64,000 nt of DNA from the NCBI GenBank assembly GCA_029167225.1, contig JARFNK010000004.1, forward strand, positions 186,001 to 250,000, given 5' to 3'. The notes below the pieces were generated by a model. The model searched no databases. It had not been told where the DNA came from and was given only the letters and a program-made list of their open reading frames with translations. The position numbers were made by a program, and so were the translations under genes. Position 1 is the first letter of the stretch. Each line of letters begins with the position of its first letter. Of this stretch, positions 35,475 through 45,387 are shown one piece after another. The DNA is from Sphingobium arseniciresistens (GTDB lineage: Bacteria; Pseudomonadota; Alphaproteobacteria; Sphingomonadales; Sphingomonadaceae).

Positions 35475-35498
35475 GACCCCAGCCATGACCCCAGCCAT
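35475..35498 (+). repeat. 12-bp tandem duplication creating two in-frame start codons
   Basis: The 12-bp unit GACCCCAGCCAT occurs twice in a row (35475-35486, 35487-35498). Each copy supplies an ATG (35485 and 35497) in the same frame of the hydrolase gene. GAGGA is placed eight bases before the first. Confidence 0.85.
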
Positions 35499-36324
35499 GC
35501 CATATGTGACCACCAATGACGGCGCCCGCATCTTCTACAAGGATTGGGGTGCGAAGGACGCCCAGCCGGTCGTTTTCTCCCATGGCTGGCCGCTCTCGGC
35601 AGACGCATGGGACGGCCAGATGCTGTTCATGCTCCAGCAGGGCTATCGCGTGATCGCCCATGATCGCCGTGGTCATGGCCGTTCGGACCAGACAGCGACC
35701 GGCAACGACATGGACACCTATGCCGATGATCTGGCCGCCGTGATCGAAGCACTGGACCTCAAGAACGCGATCCTGGTCGGCCACTCCACCGGCGGCGGTG
35801 AAATCAGCCATTATGTCGGCCGTCACGGTACTGCCCGCGTGGCGAAGATGGTGCTGATCGGCGCCGTGCCGCCCCGCATGGCAAAGAGCGAAGCCTATCC
35901 TGATGGCCTGCCGATCGCCGTGTTCGACGGCATCCGCAAGGGCGTTGCCGACAACCGCTCGCAATTCTACCTCGACCTCACCACGCCGTTTTTCGGCTTC
36001 AACCGCGATGGGGTGGACGTGAACGAGGGCCTGAAGCAGTCCTTTTGGGCACAGGGTATGGCCGGATCGATGCTCGGGCAATATCTGTGCATCCGCGAAT
36101 TTTCCGAGGTCGACTATACCGACGACCTGAAGGCCATCGATGTGCCGACGCTGGTGATCCACGGCGATGACGACCAGATCGTGCCGATCGGCAATGCGGG
36201 CCTGCTCTCCGCGAAGATCGTGAAGGACGCGACCCTGAAGATCTATGAGGGCGCCCCCCATGGCCTGACTGCAACGCATCAGGACCGGCTGAATGCCGAC
36301 CTGTTGGCCTTCGCCCGCAGCTGA
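35485..36324 (+). CDS. Alpha/beta hydrolase, non-haem chloroperoxidase/esterase type
   Basis: A 279-residue alpha/beta hydrolase with the full triad: Ser101 in VGHSTGGGE, Asp in [11 protein letters not shown] and His in GAPHGLT. The [16 protein letters not shown] and [12 protein letters not shown] segments are typical of the cofactor-free chloroperoxidase/esterase group. These enzymes hydrolyse esters and perform perhydrolysis; a natural substrate cannot be given. The first of two ATGs in the duplicated unit has the better ribosome binding site. The 260-bp gap before it (35225-35484) contains no recognised gene. Confidence 0.9.
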   Translation: MTPAMPYVTTNDGARIFYKDWGAKDAQPVVFSHGWPLSADAWDGQMLFMLQQGYRVIAHDRRGHGRSDQTATGNDMDTYADDLAAVIEALDLKNAILVGHSTGGGEISHYVGRHGTARVAKMVLIGAVPPRMAKSEAYPDGLPIAVFDGIRKGVADNRSQFYLDLTTPFFGFNRDGVDVNEGLKQSFWAQGMAGSMLGQYLCIREFSEVDYTDDLKAIDVPTLVIHGDDDQIVPIGNAGLLSAKIVKDATLKIYEGAPHGLTATHQDRLNADLLAFARS

Positions 36325-36350
36325 GCCGCGAAAGAGGCGGGCCTTGCGGA

Positions 36351-37280
36351 TCAGATGTCCGTCAGGCCCGCTTCCTCCCGATCGTCGGCGCCGAGTGCCA
36401 CGAACTGATCGAGCAGCCATGAAGCGGCGGGGCCCGGAGGCGTATCCCGCCGCCAGATGCCTGAAAAACGATAGGTGCCGCCCGGATGATCGGGCATGGC
36501 GAGGCGGATGAGCGTGCCGGCCACAAGGTCGGGCTCGATCATCGGCAATGGCATGTTGCCCCATCCGATCCCCTCGCGCAGCAGGGCGTGCTTGGCGCCA
36601 AGATCGGCGAGCCGCCAGGTCTTGGGGCTCATCACCGAAAAATCCTGTCCCTCCGTAAAGCGCGAGCGATCGGTGAGCACCAGCTGCGTGTAGTCGCGGC
36701 CAGCGCCCGGCGCGATCTGCTCCATGCGGCCCAGCGGATGATCGGGGGCGGCAACGGGCACCATGGGCACGGATCCGGCGCCCATGCTCTCCAGCCCGAC
36801 GACCCCTGCGGCCAGCGGCCCGGAAATCCCCATCACCGCCGCGCCATCCAGAACCATCGCCGCGATCGCGCCCAGCGCTTCCACATGCAGGCGCAGCGAC
36901 ACCGTGGGATAGGCATTGGCAAAGGCACGCAGCACGCGGCCCAGCCGCTCCGCTGGCAGCATGACGTCCACGGCCAGGTCAACCTCCGCCTCCAGCCCGT
37001 CGAGCAATCCCTTCACTTTGGCGCGCAGTCCATCGATCCCCTGGGAGACTGTGCGCGCCTCGGCCAGCACGGCGCGCCCGGCGACCGTCAGCTTGGGCTT
37101 GCGCGTGCCTTCCCGCTCGAAAAGCGTCAGGCCAAGCTGGGTTTCCAGATTGGCGATGCCGTAGCTGACCACGGACACCGCACGGTTCAGCTTGCGCCCG
37201 GCGGCGGCAAAGCTGCCTGTGTCAACGATGGCAAGGAAGATGCGGAGTTGGTCGAAGGTCGGCGTGCCGGGATTGCTCAC
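36351..37280 (-). CDS. LysR-family regulator divergent from pirin
   Basis: A 309-residue LysR regulator with a GTG start. The HTH is at residues 8-68 (FDQLRIFLAIVDTGSFAAAGR, AVSVVSYGIANLETQLG). It is divergent from the pirin gene with 122 bp between them, in which a perfect 12-bp palindrome lies seven bases before its start. It therefore may control itself and the pirin pair. It converges with the hydrolase gene. Confidence 0.88.
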   Translation of the reverse strand: MSNPGTPTFDQLRIFLAIVDTGSFAAAGRKLNRAVSVVSYGIANLETQLGLTLFEREGTRKPKLTVAGRAVLAEARTVSQGIDGLRAKVKGLLDGLEAEVDLAVDVMLPAERLGRVLRAFANAYPTVSLRLHVEALGAIAAMVLDGAAVMGISGPLAAGVVGLESMGAGSVPMVPVAAPDHPLGRMEQIAPGAGRDYTQLVLTDRSRFTEGQDFSVMSPKTWRLADLGAKHALLREGIGWGNMPLPMIEPDLVAGTLIRLAMPDHPGGTYRFSGIWRRDTPPGPAASWLLDQFVALGADDREEAGLTDI

Positions 37281-37286
37281 TATTCA

Positions 37287-37298
37287 ATTCCATGGAAT
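37287..37298. promoter_or_regulatory. 12-bp palindrome in the LysR/pirin divergent region
   Basis: ATTCCATGGAAT is a perfect palindrome just upstream of the LysR GTG, within the shared promoter region. A TTCGAA palindrome follows six bases later. Position and symmetry fit a LysR operator, but the link is inferred. Confidence 0.4.
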
Positions 37299-37402
37299 GT
37301 TTCGAACGGATTTATCCCTCTGATCCTGAAAGCGTGCAACGGCTAAATCATGTCTCAACAGCCGGGCAGTGATTTTCCTCCTGGCTCTTGAGGAGATTTA
37401 CA

Positions 37403-38101
37403 ATGATCGAACTTCGTCCCTTTGGCGGCCTTGGCGGTGAAAATCACGGCTGGCTGGATGCCAAGCATCACTTTTCCTTCGCCGGCTATCATGATCCGGC
37501 CCGGATGCACTGGGGCAACCTGCGCGTCTGGAACGACGACACCATTGCGCCGCACACCGGCTTTCCGCCGCACCCGCATCGTGACATGGAAATCATCACC
37601 TATGTCCGCGAAGGCGCGATCACGCATGAGGACAGCCTGGGCAACAAGGGCCGCACCGAAGCGGGCGACGTGCAGGTGATGTCCGCCGGCACCGGCATCC
37701 GCCATTCGGAATATAACCGCGAGGATGTGACGACCCGGATCTTCCAGATCTGGATCATCCCGACCCGCAGCGGCGAGCAGCCGGCATGGGGCGCCAAGCC
37801 TTTCCCCAAGGGCGATCGTTCCGGTCATTTCGTGACGCTCGCCTCGGGCTATGAAAATGACAATGATGCGCTGCCGATCCGTACCGACGCGCGGGTCGTG
37901 GGTGCCACCATCAAGGCGGGTGAAACCGCGGAATATAAGCTGGGCAAGGACCGCAAGGCCTATCTGGTCCCGGCGACGGGCGCGGTGGTGATCGACGACG
38001 TGCGGGTCAATGCCCGCGATGGTGCCGCCATCACCGACATCGATGTGCTGAAGGTCACAGCCATCGAGGATGCGGAGATCGTACTGGTCGACGCGGCCTG
38101 A
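37403..38101 (+). CDS. Pirin family protein (bicupin)
   Basis: A 232-residue bicupin of the pirin/YhhW family. The N-terminal cupin has the metal ligands in HTGFPPHPHRDMEIITYV (His, His, His) and the Glu in the following strand pair; the second cupin (about residues 135-232) is without obvious ligands. Family members include quercetin dioxygenases and transcription cofactors; the choice cannot be made here. The ATG at 37403 has GAGGAG eight to nine bases upstream. It is followed by a hairpin and a small co-directional gene. Confidence 0.92.
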   Translation: MIELRPFGGLGGENHGWLDAKHHFSFAGYHDPARMHWGNLRVWNDDTIAPHTGFPPHPHRDMEIITYVREGAITHEDSLGNKGRTEAGDVQVMSAGTGIRHSEYNREDVTTRIFQIWIIPTRSGEQPAWGAKPFPKGDRSGHFVTLASGYENDNDALPIRTDARVVGATIKAGETAEYKLGKDRKAYLVPATGAVVIDDVRVNARDGAAITDIDVLKVTAIEDAEIVLVDAA

Positions 38102-38109
38102 CCGAGAGA

Positions 38110-38144
38110 GTGCCCGCCGGACGTCTTAGACCTTCGGCGGGCAC
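38110..38144 (+). terminator. GC-rich hairpin after the pirin gene
   Basis: GTGCCCGCCG (38110-38119) pairs perfectly with CGGCGGGCAC (38135-38144) around a 15-nt loop. No T-run follows. It lies between pirin and the next gene and may act as a partial terminator or 3' stabiliser. Confidence 0.5.
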
Positions 38145-38177
38145 CAGCGGACGGCCTTTCATTTTCAGGAGGACAAG

Positions 38178-38498
38178 ATGATCGATATCGCCAAGCCGCA
38201 ACTGACACCGCATGAATGGGAAGGCGTGAAGTCAACGCTGAGCGCCGTTTCCGATTGCGGCTGCGTTGCGCCATCCGAGCCGGGCAGCAGGCGCCGCCTG
38301 ATCGGCCGTACGTTGGACCTGATCACGCGGCGCGAACCTGCACCCAGAAAAATTCTGCCGCCCCGTCTGGAGGCCGTGCGCGAGTTTCTCTGCGAAACGG
38401 GTCGCATGCGTCATGTCGCCGAAGCCCATGTACCGGCTCTGGTCGCGCAGGGGTTCAGCCGCGCGCAGATCGAGGCGATCGCGCTTCTCGGGGCCTGA
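38178..38498 (+). CDS. Small conserved protein downstream of pirin, unknown function
   Basis: A 106-residue protein starting MIDIAKPQLTPHEWEGVKST. AGGAGG lies seven bases before the ATG. The last 30 residues, HVPALVAQGFSRAQIEAIAL, resemble the helical stretch seen at the end of carboxymuconolactone decarboxylase-like proteins, but the CxxC active site of that family is absent (there is a CGC at residues 27-29 only). No function is assigned. It is co-directional with pirin, 76 bp apart, with a hairpin between. Confidence 0.75.
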   Translation: MIDIAKPQLTPHEWEGVKSTLSAVSDCGCVAPSEPGSRRRLIGRTLDLITRREPAPRKILPPRLEAVREFLCETGRMRHVAEAHVPALVAQGFSRAQIEAIALLGA

Positions 38499-38533
38499 CG
38501 AATATAGGACGGAAGGGCCGGGTCGCTCCGCGC

Positions 38534-39064
38534 CTATTTCAGCTGCCGTTTCTCAAGTTTCCGGGCCAGTGTCCGACGGTGCATCCCCAGACGGCGTGCG
38601 GACTCCGAGATGTTGAAATCCGTGTCCACCAGTGTCTGGTGAATATGTTCCCATTCCACCGTCTTGATGGACGATTGACGGCCATCGACAGGCGCATCCG
38701 GATCGCCATCCTCCCGCGAGAAGGCCGCCTCGATATCATCGGTGTTGGAAGGCTTGGCGAGATAATAGGATGCGCCGAGCTTGATCGCCTCGACAGCGGT
38801 GGCGATGCTTGCGAACCCGGTCAGCACGACGATCCGCATCTCGGCATCCAGCGCGCGCAGCGTCTGCACGCAGGTAAGACCCGACGCTCCGCCCAGTTTC
38901 AGGTCGACGACCGCGAACTGCGGTTTCTGGCCTGCCAGCAGGACGACCAGATCGTCATGGCTGGCCGCCACGATCACCGTGTAGTCACGCCGTTCGAAGG
39001 AACGCTTCAGCGTTCGCGCGAAAGCATCGTCATCCTCGACGATGACAAGAAGGCGTTCATTCAT
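38534..39064 (-). CDS. regA: RegA/ActR-type response regulator
   Basis: A 176-residue two-domain regulator: receiver domain with acidic EDDD at residues 10-13, phosphorylated Asp54 in VVDLKLG and Lys in LAKPS, then a Fis-type helix-turn-helix NISESARRLGMHRRTLARKL at 150-169. This is the RegA/PrrA/ActR family, which controls respiration, photosynthesis and carbon and nitrogen genes by redox state. Its ATG overlaps the stop of the sensor kinase gene by 4 bp. It is the last gene of the cyo-surf1-regBA operon. Confidence 0.94.
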   Translation of the reverse strand: MNERLLVIVEDDDAFARTLKRSFERRDYTVIVAASHDDLVVLLAGQKPQFAVVDLKLGGASGLTCVQTLRALDAEMRIVVLTGFASIATAVEAIKLGASYYLAKPSNTDDIEAAFSREDGDPDAPVDGRQSSIKTVEWEHIHQTLVDTDFNISESARRLGMHRRTLARKLEKRQLK

Positions 39065-40368
39065 CTTATGGCCTCGTCCCGATAGGCTATGGCGTCCAGA
39101 GGCAGCATGAGCGTGACAAGGGCGCCGCCTTCTTCCCGGTTGCTGGCGGACGCTTCACCGCCCAGCTTGCGCAGCACATTCACCAGCAGGAAAATGCCAA
39201 GACCGCCGCCCGGACGCCCCTTGGTCGAGCGATAGGGCTGGCCGAAGGTTTCGAGCATTTCGGGCGTGAAGCCCGGACCACGATCAGCGATCTCCAATAT
39301 CAGACTGTTCTGTTCGCGTCGCGCAGTGACGCCTATCCATCCGGGTGACATCTCAGCGGCATTGTCGATGACATTGCCGATCACCTGTTTCAGGGCGGGG
39401 TCGGAGACAATCGTCATATCCTGGCCGAAATCGTCGATATAATCGACTGTTTCTGGGCGCCAGTTATTACGCCATTCCGACACGATGCCGCTCAGGAAAC
39501 CACGCATGGTCGTGATTTTAGGCGCCACGCCGCGTGCTTCCCCCGCGGACATGAGGATCCCGCCGACGATGCTCTTGCAGCGCTTGAGGGCGGCTTCCAT
39601 GTCCTCGATATCGGCCATCAGATCTGCGTCCCGCGCCAGCGTAGGCATCTTCTTCCAGTCGCCCAGTAGCACGGAGACGGAGGAAAGTGGCGTGCCCAAT
39701 TCATGGGCGGCACCCGATGCGAGCAGGCCCATGCGGACGATATGGTCCTCTTCGGCGGCACGCTGCCTGATGCTCGCCAGCGCCGCGTCGCGATCCCGCA
39801 GGTTGCGGCTCATCCGCGTGACGAAGGCGACGAGCAGCACGGCGATCAGGCCGAAACAGACGAGGCTGCCCTGCAAATAGAGGCCGAGGGGATCATCGCG
39901 ATAGCGCTCCGACAGGGCGAGGGGTTCCGGGTTGATGGTGAGGGTCGCGAGTGCGAGCGCGGTGGCGATCGCGATCGTCCAGGAGGATGCGGGTGTCAGC
40001 AGGATCGCACCGATCACGACTTGCAACAGGAACAACGAGGTGAAGGGATTGGCGAGGCCGCCGCTATGGTAGAGCTGCCATGCGAGCGCCGCCACGTCGA
40101 TCAGCAGCGCCGCGGTCAATTCCATATTGGTGACGGCCGTGCGTCGGTTGATGAAGGGCTGGCTGGCGAGATTGATCACGGCAAGCAATGCCAGTGTCAG
40201 GAGCAGCGGCGCCAGCGGCAAATGGATGTCCATCAATGCCTGGACGACAGCGATGGTGAACAGCTGCCCGCCGACCGCAATCCAGCGGAGCTGGATGAGC
40301 AGCAACATGTTGCGCTGTCCCGCATCCGCCATTGGCGGGTCGGCAGGCATGGGTCGATTTTCCGCCAT
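39061..40368 (-). CDS. regB: RegB/PrrB-type redox sensor histidine kinase
   Basis: A 435-residue membrane histidine kinase with about six N-terminal membrane segments. The quinone-linked RegB heptapeptide is present as GGLANPF at residues 103-109. The phosphorylated His222 is in GAAHELGTPLSS, and Cys264 (KRCKSIV) matches the redox-active cysteine near position 265 of Rhodobacter RegB. The ATPase domain has VIDNAAEMSP and GRPGGGLGIFL. The family senses quinone redox state and oxygen and phosphorylates RegA. The start shares one base with the SURF1 stop. Confidence 0.95.
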   Translation of the reverse strand: MAENRPMPADPPMADAGQRNMLLLIQLRWIAVGGQLFTIAVVQALMDIHLPLAPLLLTLALLAVINLASQPFINRRTAVTNMELTAALLIDVAALAWQLYHSGGLANPFTSLFLLQVVIGAILLTPASSWTIAIATALALATLTINPEPLALSERYRDDPLGLYLQGSLVCFGLIAVLLVAFVTRMSRNLRDRDAALASIRQRAAEEDHIVRMGLLASGAAHELGTPLSSVSVLLGDWKKMPTLARDADLMADIEDMEAALKRCKSIVGGILMSAGEARGVAPKITTMRGFLSGIVSEWRNNWRPETVDYIDDFGQDMTIVSDPALKQVIGNVIDNAAEMSPGWIGVTARREQNSLILEIADRGPGFTPEMLETFGQPYRSTKGRPGGGLGIFLLVNVLRKLGGEASASNREEGGALVTLMLPLDAIAYRDEAIR

Positions 40369-41120
40369 CAGGTGGCGGCTTTATCCCTGGAGTCCCGATC
40401 CCGCAACATCAGCCAACCGCCCAGGACGGACAGGGCGGCCATGGCGAACCAGGTGAGCGCATACATCAGATGGTTGTCGTTGAAGCGAATGACGGTGAGA
40501 CCGCCCACGGGGTAAGTGCCTGGTGTCGGCGAGGCTTCGGCGTCGATGAAGAAGGGGGCGACCTTCCCGAGGTGCCGGGAACGCGCGATTGCGGCAACAT
40601 CGCGGGAATACCAGCGGTCCGCTGCGGGATCGTTGCTCCGCAGAAAACCACCACCGGGTTCACTAACACGCAGAAGGCCGGTGATCGTGACCCGATCATT
40701 GGGGCCGGTTCGTCCGGCGCCGCGCCTGTCCGGCGGCACAAAGCCGCGGTTTATGAGGATGACGGCATTGCCGGTGTCGAGGGGCGTCAGCACCCAGTAG
40801 CCGGCGCCCAGATCGGTCGTCGCCTGAACGAATGTCGTGCGATCATACAGGAAACGGCCGGTGATGCGGATCCGGCGATAGGCGTCACGGCCGGCATCGA
40901 CGGAAGGCCAGTCGGCAGGCGAAGGGGGCGCCACGGGCACCGCGTGGATGCGGCTGTCTACCGCTGCGATCAACTGGTGCTTCCAGCTGCGGCGCTCGAT
41001 CTGCCAGATGCCGAGCGCCAGGAACAATGCCACCAGCAACAGTGTGCCGATGGCGATGATCGCCCGGCCCGCGCCCGATCGGGTGCGGCGCCGGGCGACC
41101 GGATTGTCGTTTGAGTTCAA
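40368..41120 (-). CDS. SURF1-family oxidase assembly protein
   Basis: A 250-residue protein with one membrane helix near each end (residues 19-37 and about 222-240) and the SURF1 segments LALGIWQIERRSWKHQLI, GYWVLTPLDTGNAVILINRGFVP and LTVIRFNDNHLMYALTWFAMA. SURF1 proteins help insert haem a-type cofactors into oxidases. In this position it should serve the quinol oxidase of the same operon, as described for the Surf1q of Paracoccus. Its ATG overlaps the cyoD stop by 4 bp. Confidence 0.94.
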   Translation of the reverse strand: MNSNDNPVARRRTRSGAGRAIIAIGTLLLVALFLALGIWQIERRSWKHQLIAAVDSRIHAVPVAPPSPADWPSVDAGRDAYRRIRITGRFLYDRTTFVQATTDLGAGYWVLTPLDTGNAVILINRGFVPPDRRGAGRTGPNDRVTITGLLRVSEPGGGFLRSNDPAADRWYSRDVAAIARSRHLGKVAPFFIDAEASPTPGTYPVGGLTVIRFNDNHLMYALTWFAMAALSVLGGWLMLRDRDSRDKAAT

Positions 41121-41488
41121 GGCATCTGGCTCATGTCATGCGGCATCGGCATCATGTTGGTGTTGAGATGATACATGACCCAGAGCGATCCGGTAAGCAT
41201 GATCGCGACCAGGATGATGGTGAAGAGCATCGAGATGACGGTCCAGCCGCCCTCCGCCTTGCCGCTCATGTGCAGGAAGTAGATGACATGGACGATCATC
41301 TGGACTGCGGCGAGCGCCACGATGATGACCATCGTCGGCCCGATCGCGATCGGGCGGGCCATGACCAGCCAGAAGGGGATCGCCGTCAGGATCACCGACA
41401 GGACGAAGCCGATCACATAGTCGCGCAGCGAGCCGTGATGGCCTTCCTCGGCATGGTGCGCGCCGTGGCTGTGCGTATCGTTGCTCAT
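41117..41488 (-). CDS. cyoD: Quinol oxidase subunit IV
   Basis: A 123-residue protein with three membrane helices and a His-rich N-terminus ([19 protein letters not shown]). The segment [21 protein letters not shown] is characteristic of cytochrome o ubiquinol oxidase subunit IV, thought to help assembly of the copper site. The ATG overlaps the cyoC stop by 4 bp. The longer open frame upstream is inside cyoC and not used. Confidence 0.94.
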   Translation of the reverse strand: MSNDTHSHGAHHAEEGHHGSLRDYVIGFVLSVILTAIPFWLVMARPIAIGPTMVIIVALAAVQMIVHVIYFLHMSGKAEGGWTVISMLFTIILVAIMLTGSLWVMYHLNTNMMPMPHDMSQMP

Positions 41489-42117
41489 CGCAGCATTCCC
41501 ATCAGATAGACGAAGGTAAAGACGCCGATCCAGATGACGTCGAGGAAGTGCCAGAACAGGCTGAGGCACATCAGGCGGCGCTGGTTGGCGGGGATCAGCC
41601 CCTTCTTGGCAACCTGCACCATCAGCGTCACCAGCCAGATCGAGCCGAAGGTGACGTGCAGGCCGTGCGTGCCGACCAGCGTGAAGAAGGCGGACAGGAA
41701 CGCGCTGCGCTGTGGCGTCGCGCCTTCATGGATCAGGTGCACGAATTCGTACATTTCGACCGAAAGGAAGGCGAGGCCGAAAATGCCGGTGATGGCCAGC
41801 CAGCCGAGCGTCTGCGCCTTGTTGTCGCGCTGCATGGCGAGCATCGCGAAGCCGTAGGTGATCGACGAGAACAGGAGGAACGCCGTGTTGAGCGCCACCA
41901 AGGGAAGCTCAAACAGTTCCTTCGGACCGGGGCCCGCGGCATAATTGCCGCCCAGCACGGCGTAGCAGGCGAACAGGATCGCGAAGATGAGGCAATCGCT
42001 CATCAGGTAGATCCAGAAGCCCAGCATCGTGCTGCCGCCTTCGGGGTGGTCGTGTTCGTCCAAGTCGTAGAAACGCAGTTCGTCTGCGTTCGCTGTCATG
42101 GCGGTTCCCATGCTCAT
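41485..42117 (-). CDS. cyoC: Quinol oxidase subunit III
   Basis: A 210-residue protein with five membrane helices, starting [16 protein letters not shown]. It contains [33 protein letters not shown] and [11 protein letters not shown], all typical of haem-copper oxidase subunit III. The ATG at 42117 overlaps the cyoB stop by 4 bp; a second ATG two codons on and a third at codon 7 are possible. Length is normal for CyoC. Confidence 0.95.
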   Translation of the reverse strand: MSMGTAMTANADELRFYDLDEHDHPEGGSTMLGFWIYLMSDCLIFAILFACYAVLGGNYAAGPGPKELFELPLVALNTAFLLFSSITYGFAMLAMQRDNKAQTLGWLAITGIFGLAFLSVEMYEFVHLIHEGATPQRSAFLSAFFTLVGTHGLHVTFGSIWLVTLMVQVAKKGLIPANQRRLMCLSLFWHFLDVIWIGVFTFVYLMGMLR

Positions 42118-44120
42118 GCTCCTGCCGCGAGGGTCCGCGTCCGCTCGGCTTCGGTCGCGATGACCGTTTCGACGGGGATGTGGAAATCGCGCTTGTAGTT
42201 GAATGTGTGGCCGATCGCGACGGCGACGATGCCGAAGAAGCTCAGCCCGGCCAGCCACCAGATGTACCAGATCAGTGCGAAGCCGCAGACGGTGGCCAGA
42301 CCCGCGAGGATCACGCCGGTGCCGGTGTTGCTGGGCATATGGATCGGGCGGAAGCCCTCCAGAGGCCGCTGCGCGCCACGCGTCTTCATGTCATGCCAGC
42401 TGTCCAGCGAATGGATGATCGGCGTGAAGGCGAAGTTATAGTCTGGCGGGGGCGAGGAGGTCGCCCATTCCAGCGTGCGGCCACCCCAGGGATCCCCGGT
42501 CGTGTCGCGCAGTTCCTCGCGCTTCCAGATGCTGACGGCGAACTGGACCAGCATGGCGCCGATGCCTGCGGCGATGACGGCCGCGCCGATGCCCGCAATG
42601 ACGAACCAGATCTGCAGCGACGGGTCGTCGAACACCCGCATGCGCCGGGTCACGCCCATCAGGCCCAGGATGTAGAGCGGCATGAAGGCGAGCCAGAAGC
42701 CGACAACCCAGCACCAGAAGCTGACCTTGCCCCAGAATTCGTTGAGCTTGAAGCCGAACGCCTTGGGCCACCAATAGTTGATCGCCGCGAACAGGCCGAA
42801 CAGCACGCCGCCGATGATGACGTTGTGGAAGTGCGCGATCAGGAACAGCGAGTTGTGCAGCACGAAGTCGGCAGGCGGCACCGCGAGCAGAACGCCGGTC
42901 ATGCCGCCGATGGTGAAGGTCATCATGAAGGCGACCGTCCACATCATCGGCAGTTCGAAGCGGATGCGGCCGCGGTACATGGTGAACAGCCAGTTGAAGA
43001 GCTTGGCGCCGGTCGGGATGGAGATGACCATCGTCGTGATGCCGAAGAAGCTGTTGACGCTGGCGCCCGAGCCCATGGTGAAGAAGTGATGCAGCCACAC
43101 CAGGTAGGACAGGATCGTGATGACGATCGTGGCATAGACCATGGAGGTGTAGCCGAAGAGCTTCTTGCCCGAGAAGGTCGAGGTGACTTCAGAAAAGACG
43201 CCGAACAGCGGCAGGATGAGAATGTAGACCTCCGGGTGGCCCCAGATCCAGATCAGGTTCACATACATCATCGGGTTGCCGCCCGCTGTGTTGGTGAAGA
43301 AGTTGGTGCCGATATAGCGGTCTGCACTGAGCAGCGCGAGAACGGCGGTCAGGACGGGAAAGGACGCGACGATCAGGACGTTGGTGCAGAGCGATGTCCA
43401 GGTGAACACCGGCATCTTCATCAGCGACATGCCGGGCGCGCGCATCTTGATGATGGTGACGATCAGGTTGATGCCCGACAATGTCGTGCCGACACCCGCG
43501 ATCTGCAGCGCCCAGATATAATAATCGACGCCGGAGGCCGGACTATAGGCCAGCCCCGATAGCGGCGGATAGGCCAGCCAGCCCGTCTGCGCGAATTCGC
43601 CGACGAACAGCGAGGCCATCACCAGCACGGCGCCTGACGTTGTCATCCAGAAGCTGAAATTATTGAGGAACGGGAAGGACACGTCGCGCGCGCCGATCTG
43701 CAGCGGCACGACATAGTTCATCAGGCCCGTCACGAACGGCATCGCCACGAAGAAGATCATGATAACGCCATGGGCTGTGAAGATCTGGTCGTAATGGTGC
43801 GCGTTCAGATAGCCTTCGGAGCCATTGAAGGCCATTGCCTGCTGCAGGCGCATCATGACCGCGTCGGCAAAGCCGCGCAGGAACATGATGAGGCCCAGGA
43901 TCATGTACATGATGCCGATCTTCTTGTGGTCGACACTGGTGAACCATTCGGTCCACAGATAGCCCCAGAGGCGGAACTTGGTGATCAGCCCGAAGACGCC
44001 GAGGCCGCCGAGCACGACGGCGCAGAAGGTCGCCACGACGATCGGCTCGTGAAGCGGCAACGCATCAAGCGAGAGCCGTCCGAAGATCGGACTGATGGGG
44101 GTGGGTGTATAGGCGGACAT
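42114..44120 (-). CDS. cyoB: Quinol oxidase subunit I
   Basis: A 668-residue haem-copper oxidase subunit I that holds the low-spin haem, the high-spin haem and CuB. Conserved parts include [15 protein letters not shown] with a haem ligand His, [17 protein letters not shown] with the CuB His and the cross-linked Tyr, and [12 protein letters not shown] with two CuB histidines. Length of about 660 residues and the neighbouring subunit II without CuA fit the cytochrome bo3 (quinol) branch. It reduces oxygen and pumps protons at the inner membrane. Gap to cyoA is 15 bp. Confidence 0.97.
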   Translation of the reverse strand: MSAYTPTPISPIFGRLSLDALPLHEPIVVATFCAVVLGGLGVFGLITKFRLWGYLWTEWFTSVDHKKIGIMYMILGLIMFLRGFADAVMMRLQQAMAFNGSEGYLNAHHYDQIFTAHGVIMIFFVAMPFVTGLMNYVVPLQIGARDVSFPFLNNFSFWMTTSGAVLVMASLFVGEFAQTGWLAYPPLSGLAYSPASGVDYYIWALQIAGVGTTLSGINLIVTIIKMRAPGMSLMKMPVFTWTSLCTNVLIVASFPVLTAVLALLSADRYIGTNFFTNTAGGNPMMYVNLIWIWGHPEVYILILPLFGVFSEVTSTFSGKKLFGYTSMVYATIVITILSYLVWLHHFFTMGSGASVNSFFGITTMVISIPTGAKLFNWLFTMYRGRIRFELPMMWTVAFMMTFTIGGMTGVLLAVPPADFVLHNSLFLIAHFHNVIIGGVLFGLFAAINYWWPKAFGFKLNEFWGKVSFWCWVVGFWLAFMPLYILGLMGVTRRMRVFDDPSLQIWFVIAGIGAAVIAAGIGAMLVQFAVSIWKREELRDTTGDPWGGRTLEWATSSPPPDYNFAFTPIIHSLDSWHDMKTRGAQRPLEGFRPIHMPSNTGTGVILAGLATVCGFALIWYIWWLAGLSFFGIVAVAIGHTFNYKRDFHIPVETVIATEAERTRTLAAGA

Positions 44121-44135
44121 GACGGTCTTTGCCTC

Positions 44136-45350
44136 TTAGGAACGGGGGCGCTGCGGCAGGTCTTCTGCGGCTGCGATGGCAAGCGAGGGCGACTTTTCGC
44201 CTGGGCGGGGGAGTCCCGCGCCGAGCAGCGGCGCCGGGTTTGTGGCGCGCATCAAGGGCGACTGCTGGGACTTTCCGGCCTTGGGCACGCACATGGCGGC
44301 GACCATCTTTTCCGCGGCATGCGGGCTGACACCGCGCGCGGTCGCCTTGTCATAGGCGAGCTGGCGCGCGTCGCGCCACTGTGTCATCGACATTTCGCCA
44401 TGATGCTCGCTACCCTCATGGGCACCGCCCTGCTGGTCGATCGTCATGATGTCCTTCATGCACATCTTGCCGGGTTCGACGCACATGTTGACGACGGCGT
44501 CGAACAGGCCGGCATCGACCTTGGCGAAGCGCTGGACGGGTTCCTTCTCGCTGGGCTTTTCCAGCTTCAGGTAGGCCGCACGGTCGAGGTTTCCTGCACT
44601 GCTGCGTGCCGCATTGACCCAATCTGTAAATTCAGCGTCGGAAAGGCCCTTGAGCTTGAAGCGCATGTGCGAGAAGCCGGCGCCGCTGAAATTGGCGGAG
44701 AAGCCTTCATAGGTGCCAGGATGGTTCAGCACGGCGTGCAGCTTCGTTTCCATGCCCGGCATGGCGTAGATCTGGCCGGCGAGGGCAGGGATATAGAAGG
44801 AGTTCATCACCGAAGAGGCGGAGATGCTGAAACGGATCGGGCGATCGACCGGTGTCGCCAGCTCGTTCACCGTTGCGATGCCATATTCGGGATAGATGAA
44901 AAGCCATTTCCAGTCGAGCGCGACCACCTGAACCTCAAGCGGGCGAGTGGTCGGCTGAACCAGTCGGCCCGGCGCTGTGCGGGCGATCGGGCGATAGGGG
45001 TCCAGAAGATGGGTGCTGACCCAGGTCAGCGCGCCCAGGCAGATGATGATGACCAGCGGCGCTGACCAGATCAACAGCTCCAGTTGTGTCGAATGATCCC
45101 AATCCGGTTCGTAATGCGCGGCCTTGTTCGCGGCGCGATAACGCCAGGCGAACAGGGCCGTCACCGCCATGACCGGCACGATGATCAGCAGCATCAGGAT
45201 GGTGGAAATCACCACCAGATCGCCCTGTTGCTGGGCAACGTCGCCCGCGGGTTTGAGGACCACCATGCTGCATCCGCTAACAAACGGAAGTGCAGCCAGT
45301 GAGGCGACAAGCCGCATGGGCGGCCGGATTCGGCGGGCAATCTGAAGCAT
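44136..45350 (-). CDS. cyoA: Quinol oxidase subunit II (lipoprotein)
   Basis: A 404-residue subunit II. The N-terminus has a lipoprotein signal with the lipobox Cys27 in FVSGCSM, two membrane helices (about 46-69 and 90-110), and a C-terminal cupredoxin-like domain with DWKWLFIYPEYGIATVNEL and SFYIPALAGQIYAMPGM. The CuA cysteines are missing, which marks a quinol oxidase rather than a cytochrome c oxidase. A long C-terminal extension (from about 290) with VNMCVEPGKMCMKDIM is typical of proteobacterial CyoA. First gene of the seven-gene operon. Confidence 0.95.
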   Translation of the reverse strand: MLQIARRIRPPMRLVASLAALPFVSGCSMVVLKPAGDVAQQQGDLVVISTILMLLIIVPVMAVTALFAWRYRAANKAAHYEPDWDHSTQLELLIWSAPLVIIICLGALTWVSTHLLDPYRPIARTAPGRLVQPTTRPLEVQVVALDWKWLFIYPEYGIATVNELATPVDRPIRFSISASSVMNSFYIPALAGQIYAMPGMETKLHAVLNHPGTYEGFSANFSGAGFSHMRFKLKGLSDAEFTDWVNAARSSAGNLDRAAYLKLEKPSEKEPVQRFAKVDAGLFDAVVNMCVEPGKMCMKDIMTIDQQGGAHEGSEHHGEMSMTQWRDARQLAYDKATARGVSPHAAEKMVAAMCVPKAGKSQQSPLMRATNPAPLLGAGLPRPGEKSPSLAIAAAEDLPQRPRS

Positions 45351-45387
45351 GGCGCACCGCTAGTCTTGCACCTGCGAAGGGGACATA

